Assembly: GCA_047518105.1 (NCBI GenBank)
Contig: JAKZRQ010000125.1
Coordinates: 1-7,687 of the forward strand
Length of the DNA stretch: 7,687 nucleotides
Direction: 5' to 3'
From: VXYL01 sp047518105
Lineage (GTDB): Bacteria; Pseudomonadota; Gammaproteobacteria; Pseudomonadales; Azotimanducaceae
Within the stretch, counting starts at the first letter, position 1. Each line of letters begins with the position of its first letter. Shown in pieces: positions 1 to 6,600 of this stretch. The notes under the pieces were generated by a model. It had not been told where the DNA came from. It saw only the letters and a program-made list of their open reading frames with translations, and searched no databases. The position numbers and the translations under genes are program-made.

Positions 1-120
1 AAGACGGGCTACGTGATGAAGATCGAACTGGAAGCGGAGACGGCATCGCTGTACGTGAAGCTGGAGCTTGGTTCCGGGACGATCTTCGGTCAAAGTCTTC
101 ACTACTCGGAGTATCCGTGA
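1..120 (+). CDS. C-terminal end of a probable MqsR-like toxin (partial)
   Basis: The window opens inside an open frame that ends with TGA at 118-120, leaving 39 residues. The visible tail has a strand-like pattern, LYVKLEL then TIFGQSLHYSEYP. This resembles the end of MqsR ribonuclease toxins, where an aromatic-x-K-x-x-x strand is followed by a hydrophobic strand ending in S-F/L-H. The main support is position: it lies 21 nt upstream of an MqsA-type antitoxin on the same strand, and toxin-before-antitoxin is the mqsRA order. If the family call is right, the product would be a ribosome-independent mRNA interferase neutralised by the next gene. The catalytic part lies outside the window, so the family is inferred. 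Another small toxin fold such as a HigB/RelE-like protein is possible. Confidence 0.55.
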   Translation, partial: KTGYVMKIELEAETASLYVKLELGSGTIFGQSLHYSEYP

Positions 121-141
121 ATACAAGTCGGGAGTGAGCAA

Positions 142-564
142 ATGGAAAGAGGCAACGAGCGGGAAGGCGCGCGAGAGGCATCGGGGACGGTGACGTGTCC
201 GCACTGCGAGGGTGGCGTGGAGACGATCATGCACAACGACGTCTTCCGGTACGGTGCCGGGGAGTCTGCGGTGGACCTCGCCGTGATCTTGCCGGTTCGG
301 CGATGTTCCTCGTGCGGCGTCGAGTTCCTCGATCACGAAGCGGAACGCGTGAAACAGGAAGCGCTCTGCAGGCACTTCGGGGTGCTGACGCCGTGGGAAA
401 TCCGCGAGATCAGATTGCGGCACGGCCTGAGCCGGGCGGGGTTCGCGAAGCTGACGGGGCTGGGCGAAGCAACCTTGGGCCGGTGGGAGGCGGGTGCCTT
501 GATCCAGACGCTCGCGAACGACCGCTATCTCCGACTTCTGGCGGAGCCTGGCGGGATCGAGTGA
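142..564 (+). CDS. MqsA-type antitoxin (zinc finger + XRE helix-turn-helix)
   Basis: This 140-aa protein has an N-terminal zinc-binding module with two CxxC pairs (C19/C22 and C55/C58) and a C-terminal helix-turn-helix at about residues 85-135. The latter includes IREIRLRHGLSRAGFAKLTG and a GRWEAG turn like the RYEKG of MqsA. The architecture and length match MqsA/YgiT antitoxins (E. coli MqsA is 131 aa). In that family the zinc domain binds the toxin, and the helix-turn-helix dimerises on the operator and represses the operon. The ATG at 142 is preceded by GGGAG at 130-134 with good spacing, and the gap to the upstream toxin-like gene is 21 nt, so the two are probably one operon. The N-terminal extension of about 18 residues before the first CxxC is longer than in E. 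coli MqsA. The gene looks intact. Confidence 0.85.
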   Translation: MERGNEREGAREASGTVTCPHCEGGVETIMHNDVFRYGAGESAVDLAVILPVRRCSSCGVEFLDHEAERVKQEALCRHFGVLTPWEIREIRLRHGLSRAGFAKLTGLGEATLGRWEAGALIQTLANDRYLRLLAEPGGIE

Positions 565-595
565 CTCCGGATTGTCCAGCAGCGGGCACGTGGCA

Positions 596-829
596 ATGAA
601 GATGGCGGAACCGGGAGAAGGCGCTCGGCCCAGCGTCGGTTCCGGTGTCTGGATCCGACCGAGGCGGTCAGGGCGACACCGTGTGGTGCGCCGGTACGAG
701 TTCCTGGAGGACACGGACGAGATACTCGCGCTGGTCGATGGCGATGAGACGCGCGTGCGCGGATTCCTGGCCCGTCCGAAGAACGGATCGACGGGGTCGG
801 TTGGCGCAGGGGCAACGCGCTCGGATTAG
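596..829 (+). CDS. small hypothetical protein
   Basis: A 77-aa open frame begins 31 nt after the antitoxin stop, with ATG at 596 or two codons later at 602. An in-frame TTG at 572 is also possible. Its central part (YEFLEDTDEILALVDG and on to RVRGFLARPK) has good G/C-rich third positions and looks protein-like. The first 30 residues are rich in Arg, Pro and Gly, and the last 13 are low complexity. No domain or motif is recognised, and no convincing ribosome-binding site is visible. It could be a third gene of the toxin-antitoxin operon, a fragment of a larger decayed gene, or a chance frame. From its stop to the methyltransferase remnant (830-1041) I see no supportable gene. Confidence 0.35.
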   Translation: MKMAEPGEGARPSVGSGVWIRPRRSGRHRVVRRYEFLEDTDEILALVDGDETRVRGFLARPKNGSTGSVGAGATRSD

Positions 830-1041
830 ACGGCAGACTGGGCCAAGTCCGTCGTCGGGCGCCCGCGCCTGCTCCTCCCCGCTCGCGCACGGGATCGGGC
901 GTCCTTGGACCCGCGAGCAGCCGCTGACACGGCGTGGCCGGCGCGTGGTAACGCTTGCTGACACGTGCGCCGTCGCGGCGCTTCGACTCCAGCTTGAAGG
1001 AGGGCTGGAAGATGCTCACGAACAGCCGCGTGGTCGCGTAA

Positions 1042-1430
1042 GGTCGGGACAATGCCGCTGCGGCCTCCCGGTTCCTGGCCGAGTACGCGTTTCGGGGTTC
1101 GGAACTGATCTACAGCGACCCGTCCTACCTGGGGCGCACCTCGGGACGCCGCTGCCTCTTCGACTACGAGGAAACCGATCATCTCGAGTTGCTGGAACTG
1201 CTCAAGGCCCTGCCCTGTTCCGTCATCCTGCCCGGCTACCCCTCGGCGCTGCACGACGGGCTGCTCGGCGGCTGGCGCAACCTGGAGTTGCAGGTCATGA
1301 ATCAGGGCGGCGTGCGCACCGAAAAGCTGTGGTTCAACTTCGTCCCCGACCGGATGCACTGGGCCACGCCGGCAAGAACTTCACCGACGGGCAGCGCATC
1401 AAGCGCAAGGCGGCGAGCTGGGGTCGGTAC
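1042..1430 (+). pseudogene. decayed adenine-specific DNA methyltransferase (D12 class), C-terminal fragment
   Basis: Forward frame 1 from 1042 reads like the C-terminal half of a D12-class N6-adenine methyltransferase. It has GSELIYSDPSYL at 1102-1131 (motif IV region), a CLFDYEETDHLELLELLKAL helix, the GYPSALHD segment and GVRTEKLWFNF near 1310-1341. At about 1366 the match moves to another forward frame, which continues GKNFTDGQRIKRKAASWGR to about 1430. A loss of about 4 nt between HWA and AGKNF would explain this. The catalytic D-P-P-Y motif reads DPSY (1117-1128). A TAA at 1039-1041 closes the frame upstream, and the N-terminal SAM-binding motif FxGxG is not found. The 3' end runs straight into a truncated transposase. 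The enzyme would have methylated adenine in DNA for a phage or restriction system; this copy is almost certainly inactive. Confidence 0.8.
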
Positions 1431-1431
1431 G

Positions 1432-2052
1432 GCAGCGGCGCGCACTCGGTCCAGCCCGTGGCCATGTCGGTGAGGACCAGCGTCTGCACGAAGCTCCCCC
1501 TCGTCACGGGGCCGCTGTGCGCGACCAGGTCGGCCTCGACGAATCCCGGCGGCGGGTCGTCCCAGTCCGAGAACGTGCGCACCGGGATTCTCCGGCGCAC
1601 GGACGAAGGCGCCGCCGTCCGCCGACGACGTCTGCCGCCTGCCTGCTCCCGCACCTTGCGCAAGCGACCTGTCGACGGTCGCAGCGCTCATGGCCAGCAG
1701 CGCGGCGCGGATCTCCGGCCCGAGCCGGAGATGGCCGTGCCGCTCCATCGCCTCCGCCAGCGTCGGCGTCAACGCCTTCAGGTGCTCCGCAGATGCGGTC
1801 GGATGCCTCCCAAAGCACCACCAGCGCCTCGCGCACGGCGTCGTCGTAGATGCGCCGGCCGGCTCTTCCTTCCTCCGTGGGCGCCCGGGTCGTGCCCGCG
1901 CGCAACACGCGCATCGCGTGCTTCCGATGGAAGCCTGCAATGGCCGAGAATTCGTCGAGAATCCGCGTCTTCTCTACGCGGCTGCCGACCGCATGCCTTC
2001 GTGCCAGGGCGCCAACGATCTCGTCTCGCGCCGTCATGCTCATCTTCCTCAT
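1432..2052 (-). pseudogene. truncated, frameshifted DDE (rve-type) IS transposase
   Basis: Read on the minus strand, the ATG at 2052 follows GAGGAG with 7-nt spacing and opens MRKMSMTARDEI, then SRVEKTRILDEFSAIAGFHR and EALVVLWEASDRICG. The match then changes frame near 1783-1792 to EHLKALTPTLAEAMERHGH and MSAATVDRSL. It changes again near 1660-1665, consistent with one extra base, to REQAGGRRRRR and RTFSDWDDPPPGFVEADLVA. The last part carries the first two acidic residues of an integrase-type DDE core: the Asp of VEADLVAH and the Asp of LVLTDMATGWTEC. The frame then stops matching at about 1432, where it meets the methyltransferase remnant. The third catalytic residue (Glu) and the whole C-terminal part are missing. 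The family is an rve-core transposase of the kind often found as full-length IS copies in proteobacteria; I cannot name its IS family with certainty. Confidence 0.85.
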
Positions 2053-2079
2053 TCCACTGCTCCTCAAAGCAACCCCGTG

Positions 2080-2139
2080 GGGAGCATTTCAGATGAGGCA
2101 ATGCCCTCGGCCAAGGGAGCATCTCAGGTCAGGCAATGC
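2080..2139. repeat. two 25-bp direct repeats at the IS end
   Basis: The repeats lie at 2080-2104 and 2115-2139, start to start 35 bp apart. Both begin GGGAGCAT and end AGGCAATGC, and differ at 3 of 25 positions. They lie just upstream of the transposase start, where transposase-binding sites and the IS terminus are expected. Their role as binding sites is inferred. Confidence 0.65.
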
Positions 2140-2169
2140 GCGTTCTCATCTTGGTTGTCGCGGAACACC

Positions 2170-2589
2170 GTGACGGACACGGACGACTGGCGGAGCGATC
2201 CGTGGGCGGCGCGGCAGTACGAGCTGCTGACGGGGACCAACCCCAGGACGCGGAAGCCGTGGCGCGTGCTGCGGCTGCCCTTCAGCGTGGGCACCCGACC
2301 GAAGGCGGGGGCGGAGTACGAGCGGGCCGCCGCGAAGCGCCGGGAGGATGGCGCTACGCGCCGGTTCGAACTGGCCCTGCTGGCGGCATGGGCTGCTGCG
2401 GAGGCCGACGACGAAGGCGACCGCGAGCGACTCTACGCCGAGGCGGAAGGACACCTGCGCGTGGGGTTCGTGACCGCCTTACGCGTGGACCGGGACACCG
2501 GCAACGCCGCGCCAGCCGGTCGCATCGCCCGGCTGCGCGAACTGTGCTTTTGTCATTCGGCGGCGGTCTCTTTCTTCTGCCGGACGTAG
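2170..2589 (+). CDS. hypothetical protein, possibly truncated
   Basis: A 139-aa product is possible from a GTG at 2170. The frame is open far upstream but there overlaps the transposase remnant, so a start near 2170, just past the IS end, is more sensible. Third positions are strongly G/C, as expected for real coding sequence. The protein is hydrophilic. It begins TDTDDWRSDPWAARQYELLT, then has an Arg/Lys-rich stretch and a long Ala/Glu/Asp-rich helical segment (FELALLAAWAAAEA, then DRERLYAEAEGHLRVGF), ending near RIARLRELCF. The final 12 residues look unlike the rest and overlap a minus-strand ORF, so the original 3' end may be lost near 2550. No family is recognised. It may be a fragment of a larger accessory gene cut by the IS on its left. 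Confidence 0.45.
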   Translation: MTDTDDWRSDPWAARQYELLTGTNPRTRKPWRVLRLPFSVGTRPKAGAEYERAAAKRREDGATRRFELALLAAWAAAEADDEGDRERLYAEAEGHLRVGFVTALRVDRDTGNAAPAGRIARLRELCFCHSAAVSFFCRT

Positions 2590-2657
2590 GCAACGATGAA
2601 CTCGGACACAACGAGGAACAATGGCATCGTCAAGATAAGAACCAATCCAAAGCTCAT
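2553..2657 (-). CDS. possible 34-aa single-pass membrane peptide
   Basis: On the minus strand, ATG at 2657 is preceded by GGGGGTG a few bases upstream and opens a 34-codon frame ending TGA at 2553. The product starts MSFGLVLILTMPLFLVVSEF, which continues as one hydrophobic span of about 24 residues (2-25), followed by a basic tail (RQKKE). That is the layout of small single-pass membrane subunits of transporters or oxidases. No specific family is recognised. Its last 37 nt overlap the end of the convergent 2170-2589 frame, so one of the two 3' ends is probably not original. Another hydrophobic frame without a start codon ends one base upstream of this ATG. A chance ORF cannot be excluded. Confidence 0.35.
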   Translation of the reverse strand: MSFGLVLILTMPLFLVVSEFIVAYVRQKKETAAE

Positions 2658-2764
2658 GTCACCCCCATACGTGAAATGCGCAAGCGCACAAATAGCCTGT
2701 AGTCGCGGCCGTCAACACGAATCCCGCGCCGGCGAGTGCGCCCGTGAGTACCGACCCGGCCGCG

Positions 2765-3001
2765 CTAGCAGCGCTCGTGTTCTGCGTCGGTCAACCCGTT
2801 TCCGGTCGCCTCCTCGCCGAGCGCATCCATCGTCGCCGCGAGTCGCTCCCACGCGGATCCACAAAGTCGTTCGTAGTGCTCGACAGACAGCATCACCGTT
2901 ACCGACCGACCGTTCTTCGTCACACGGACAGGACCGCGCTGTGCTGCGTCCAGCAATTGGCCGAAGCGGTTCTTGGCGTCCTTGGCCGTCGTCTCGTTCA
3001 T
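2765..3001 (-). CDS. Phd/YefM-family antitoxin, apparently without its toxin
   Basis: The 78-aa product starts MNETTAKDAKNRFGQLLDAA and continues with GPVRVTKNGRSVTVMLSVEH and YERL. This is the full N-terminal DNA-binding fold of Phd/YefM antitoxins, which normally pairs with a Doc or RelE/YoeB toxin. The remaining 35 residues would be the toxin-binding tail. I chose the ATG at 3001 because it puts the conserved T-x-x-A-K at the usual place. An ATG at 3028 adds nine residues but lies inside the terminal repeat of the neighbouring mobile element, so that start may be a by-product of the insertion. No good Shine-Dalgarno precedes 3001. No toxin gene is seen after the TAG at 2765 or upstream, so this is an orphan. 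It could silence toxins elsewhere or be a remnant. Confidence 0.85.
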   Translation of the reverse strand: MNETTAKDAKNRFGQLLDAAQRGPVRVTKNGRSVTVMLSVEHYERLCGSAWERLAATMDALGEEATGNGLTDAEHERC

Positions 3002-3017
3002 TCGAGCCACAATAGCT

Positions 3018-3039
3018 CTAGCCCGCATTTCTCACCAGG
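3018..3039 (-). repeat. left 22-bp terminal inverted repeat
   Basis: Reading inward (plus strand) it starts CTAGCCCGCATTTCTCACC. It is the perfect reverse complement of 3258-3279 and overlaps the alternative antitoxin start at 3028. Confidence 0.85.
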
Positions 3040-3177
3040 GGCCGTGATGATCGCGGAGGATTTTGGCCCCGTGTACACACGGGCACGTGCGCGTGCTCGC
3101 GACCGAGAGCATAGCGGGGCCTACGGTTGAGGGAGCATGTGCGCGCACAGGGCCAAAAGACCCGCGAGGGCACGGCC
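3040..3177. repeat. imperfect inverted repeat inside the MITE-like element
   Basis: Matching blocks sit symmetrically around about 3109. GGCCGTG (3040-3046) pairs with CACGGCC (3171-3177), TCGCGG (3051-3056) with CCGCGA (3162-3167), TTTTGGCCC (3061-3069) with GGGCCAAAA (3150-3158). GTG....CAC palindromes lie at about 3071-3080 and 3139-3148. It could fold as a long interrupted hairpin if transcribed. Confidence 0.55.
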
Positions 3178-3257
3178 AGCGCAGTCTGCAACCGCACGAT
3201 CGTTGGCATCGCGGTCAACTTCTTGAAACCATGAGCTCTGTTGACACCGAGAAGCGG

Positions 3258-3279
3258 CCTGGTGAGAAATGCGGGCTAG
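3258..3279 (+). repeat. right 22-bp terminal inverted repeat
   Basis: It ends GGTGAGAAATGCGGGCTAG and pairs perfectly over 22 bp with 3018-3039. A perfect 22-bp inverted match 218 bp apart is very unlikely by chance. Confidence 0.85.
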
Positions 3280-3289
3280 GGACACGACT

Positions 3290-3484
3290 TCACTGACTGC
3301 AAGGCCCTTCGCCAAACTGTCCGACGCGCCGCCCCGCGATCTCCGGGCGGAGATACTCGAAGAAGTTGCACATGGCCAGGCAAGCTTGCTCTTCGTTAAT
3401 CTCGTGCCCCGACTCCTGCAGTAGTCTGCGAAGGCGACGCGCGTTGACCGACAGCCGTGGAAGGCTGTGTATGGCGATGTCGCC
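3290..3484 (-). pseudogene. small unrecognised ORF lacking a start codon
   Basis: On the minus strand a 64-codon open frame runs from 3484 to a TGA at 3290. It looks protein-like: PRLSVNARRLRRLLQESGHE, then EEQACLAMCNFFEYLRPEIA and a GRRVGQFGEG tail, probably mostly helical. There is no usable start near its 5' end. The codons just upstream (3490-3485) read ATG TGA, which would be a normal start followed by a stop at codon 2; a CGA-to-TGA change would explain that. The next in-frame ATG (Met of AMCNFF) would leave only a short C-terminal piece. No family is assigned. It lies between the MITE-like element and the protease promoter and is probably a relic. Confidence 0.4.
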
Positions 3485-3559
3485 TCACATCTCAAGATGG
3501 CGGCCCCTACCAAAGATCTGTCGCACACCCCGGAGGCGAAGGACAACGCAGTCGCCTCA

Positions 3560-3586
3560 TCCGGTTTGCTTCCGGTTTGCTATAGT
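3560..3586 (+). promoter_or_regulatory. probable promoter of the protease gene with an 11-bp tandem repeat
   Basis: TATAGT at 3581-3586 is preceded by TGC, giving an extended -10 (TGnTATAGT). Directly upstream, TCCGGTTTGCT occurs twice in perfect tandem (3560-3570 and 3571-3581). No good -35 box at 17-nt spacing is seen, which fits an extended -10 promoter or an activator bound to the repeats. Predicted transcription would start near 3592, about 28 nt before the GTG at 3620. Confidence 0.5.
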
Positions 3587-3619
3587 CCCGCGCCTTATAC
3601 GGCTCGGGACGGGTGGGAC

Positions 3620-6600
3620 GTGCATCGACAAGGTCCGCGCAACGCGCGAGCGAGGCTGCGGTCGCACGGATGGATTCGACCGAGAACGCTTTCAGCATCC
3701 GCGTGGATATTGGCTGCGTGGACGGTCGCCTGGGGGCTCTCGGCGGATGCGGAACCTCGCGCCTACGCAGTTCCGTTCGTTCCTTCGGCCTCGAATGTGG
3801 CTCAGCAGGGATTCGTCCGCATTCTCAACCAATCGGAGGATTCGGGCAATGTGCGAATCACGCCGATCGACGATTCCGGCCGCAGGTACCCCCTGATCGC
3901 CATCCATCTGGATCCCTTCGCCGCAGTGCACTTCAATTCCTCGGACCTGGAAAACGGCAACGCCGAAAAGGGACTGTCGCAAGGTGTCGGAACCGGGACG
4001 GGAGATTGGCGGTTGGAAGTCGAAGCCGACTTCCAGTTCGAGGCATTGGCCTACGTGCGCACTCCGGACGGCTTCGTCACCAGCGTGTTCGAGGCAGGCG
4101 GCTGGTGGGACGTGGACGTCTACTGGCTTCCCTTCTTCAACCCGGGCAGCAATCGCAACCAAGTGAGCCGATTGCGCCTGGTGAACCCCAAGAACGAAAC
4201 GGCGAATGTCGTGATCGTCGCCATCGACGACCGGGGGGATCCGGCGCCCGAAGGCCGAGTCGAGCTCAGCTTGCCGCCCCGGGCGTCGCGCATCGTCACC
4301 GCGCAGGAACTCGAGGAGGGGTCGGAGGATCTGTCCGGGCGGCTCGGCGAGGGCGTTGGGAAGTGGCGGCTGTGGATCAAGTCCGACAGGCGGCTGCACG
4401 TTCTCAGTCTCCTCGAGAGCCCGACGGGCAACCTGACGAACCTGTCCACGGGCGCCTGGTGGCACCGCAAGGACGCGCCGATGGTGCTGCCCGCGTCCGA
4501 TCCGGACAGGCAGGGGTTCGTGCGCGTCGTCAACAACTCGCGCCAAGGCGGCGAGATCGGGATCCGGGCCGTGGACGACTCCGGTCGGACCTACGGTCCC
4601 GTTGCCCTGTCGATCGGGCCGTTCGCGGCCGCGCACTTCAACTCGACGGATCTCGCGGACGGCAACGCGAGCAAGGGCTTGCCCGTTGGCATTGGCGCCT
4701 TCGAAGGGGACGTTCGGCTGGAGTTCGAGACCGATCTCATCATTACGCCGCTGGCGTACGTGCGCACATCGGACGGTTTCGTGACCAGCGTCCACGACTT
4801 GGCTCTGACCAACGACGCAGACAAGACCTGGGTATCCATCGTCAATCCGGGCAGCAACCGGAACCAGGAGAGCCTGGTGCGCATCATCAATCGCACCGAC
4901 GAGGACAACGGCATCGAGATTTGGGGCCGGGACGACGACGGATCCAACGCCCCGGGCGGTACGGTGAGCCTATCCCTGCCGGCAAACGGCGCGCGGACGA
5001 TCACGGCGCTCGAGCTGGAAGAGGGCGCCGATGGACTGACGGGGCAGTTCGGCGACGGCCGGGGCAAGTGGACCCTCTTTCTTTCTTCCGACGAGCCCAT
5101 CCACGCCATGAGCCTGCTGAACAGCCCGACGGGAAACCTGACCAATCTGTCCGCCACGCCGTACACGCAACGTCTGCGCATCACCAACGCACCGGTGGCG
5201 CACGACATCTCCCTGTCGACCGACCTGGCGAGTTCCTACATCGAAGTACAACTGATGGCCACCGATCCGGACGGGGACAAGGTCGCGTACGCGTTGGATG
5301 GCGGGCACGACGGCGAAGGCTACGAGGACGCGTACGTCGAATGGGGTACCGGCAAGCTATCGGCGACGTTGCGCCCCGACGACCGGGAGAGCCTCCGAAT
5401 ACCCTTCCGGGCCACCGACGGATACGAATGGAGCGATCGCGCCTACGTCACCGTCTCGATCGAAGAGTCCGACGAAGAAGGAGGCTTGGGCGCCCAGGAC
5501 ATCGACCCGGAGGCGTACGCGAAACTGCCGAAAGCGTACTTCGACCTGGCGATCTGGTCCGACTACGAAGACGGGAGCTTATCCCTGCCGCAGTCGGTGG
5601 ATCTGTCCGGGAACTTCCCCGTTCCGGGCGATCAGGGTATTCAAAACAGCTGCGTCGGCTGGGCGGTGTCCTATCTGAAGTCCTATCAGGAGCGGCTGGA
5701 GGAACGGTGGGAATTCAGGACCGACACGCGGTTCAGCCCGGCGTGGATATACAACCAGATCAACAACGGGCGCGACGAAGGGTCCAGTTTTCTGCACGCA
5801 ATGGAACTCGTTCGGAGCAAGGGCGCGGCAACGTGGTCCACCATGCCGTACAACGCCGCAGACTACTTGACCCAGCCTAGCGCCACGGCCCTCGACGAGG
5901 CGAAGAACTTCCTCGGCGGAGAAATCAGAACCGTCAACTCCGTTCAACAGTACAAGGCGGCTTTGACCCACCGCGTTCCGTTCGTACTTGGCATTCCGAT
6001 CTACGGCAGCATGCATTCCATTTCAGGAAGCAACCCGGTGTACAACGACTTGTCCGGCGAGTTGCAGGGCGGACATGCCGTGGTGGTCGTGGGCTACGAC
6101 GACGACCGCTTCGGCGGCGCTTTCAAGGTGCTGAACTCCTGGGGATCCGGCTGGGGCGGCGGGGGGTTCTTCTGGATTCCCTACGACACCTTCCGCCACC
6201 GCAACTTCTCGGCGGTCTACGCCATCACCATAGAGGATCTCGCGAACGGAGAAGCGCCACGACTGGTTGCGCCCCCTAGGCGAAACTGCGGGGCGACCGA
6301 CGAGCAACTGCCCAACCTGACGATCTCCAGTTGGTACACCGAGTATCAACCCCAGCAAGGCGGAGAAGGGCGTTGGCAGTGGCGGGTCGTCAACAACGGA
6401 ACCGCCGCTGCGCCAGCCGGGGTGGACGTGAACCTGATGCTCTCGACGGATCGCAACATCGGCAGCGAAGACCACTTGGTGATCTACGAGGAGATACCGT
6501 TCGCGCTCGAGCCGGGCAGCGAGGCGTACCGCGACGAGGACAACGAGAAGCAGTTCACGTTCCCGGAGACCATTCCGCCGGGTACCTACTACATGGCCAT

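Larger units (their letters stand above)
1432..2139 (-). mobile_element. insertion-sequence remnant, one end retained
   Basis: This covers the transposase pseudogene and its retained outer end with two 25-bp direct repeats at 2080-2104 and 2115-2139. The other IS end is absent: the transposase stops at about 1432 next to methyltransferase sequence. A deletion therefore probably removed the distal half of the element together with its junction. No target duplication can be identified. Confidence 0.6.
3018..3279. mobile_element. 262-bp MITE-like non-autonomous element
   Basis: Perfect 22-bp inverted repeats bound a 218-bp interior with no credible gene, which is the layout of a MITE or of an IS deleted down to its ends. 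The interior includes an imperfect inverted repeat (3040-3177) placed off-centre. No target duplication is obvious: the flanks are AGCT on the left and GGAC on the right if the repeats end at CTAG. The TIR sequence may belong to an IS1380-like parent, but that is only an impression. The element separates the orphan antitoxin from whatever lay upstream of it. Confidence 0.6.

Noticed and set aside
525..1052. 175-codon minus-strand frame
   Set aside because: Arg/Ser/Pro-rich, overlaps the antitoxin end and has no domain signal.
645..2096. 483-codon forward open frame
   Set aside because: It crosses the methyltransferase relic in mostly the wrong frame and the transposase in antisense; composition is Arg/Pro-rich. 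Only about 1366-1430 is real, as the shifted methyltransferase tail.
3128..3141. GGGAGCATGTG resembling the IS-end direct repeats
   Set aside because: Only the first 8 bases match the 25-bp repeats at 2080-2139; likely coincidence.
3121..3546. 141-codon minus-strand frame through the MITE-like element
   Set aside because: It runs through the right TIR and is out of frame with the more protein-like 3290-3484 frame.
3467..3619. Upstream ATG start (3467) for the protease
   Set aside because: It would place the promoter inside the gene and put about 50 atypical residues ahead of the Arg-rich signal-peptide n-region; the GTG at 3620 fits better.
3692..4795. 367-codon minus-strand frame
   Set aside because: Antisense shadow of the N-terminal repeats of the protease; its apparent internal repeats mirror the sense repeats.
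3613..5880. 755-codon forward open frame
   Set aside because: A shadow of the protease gene in another frame, extremely Arg/Gly-rich, a product of high GC third positions.
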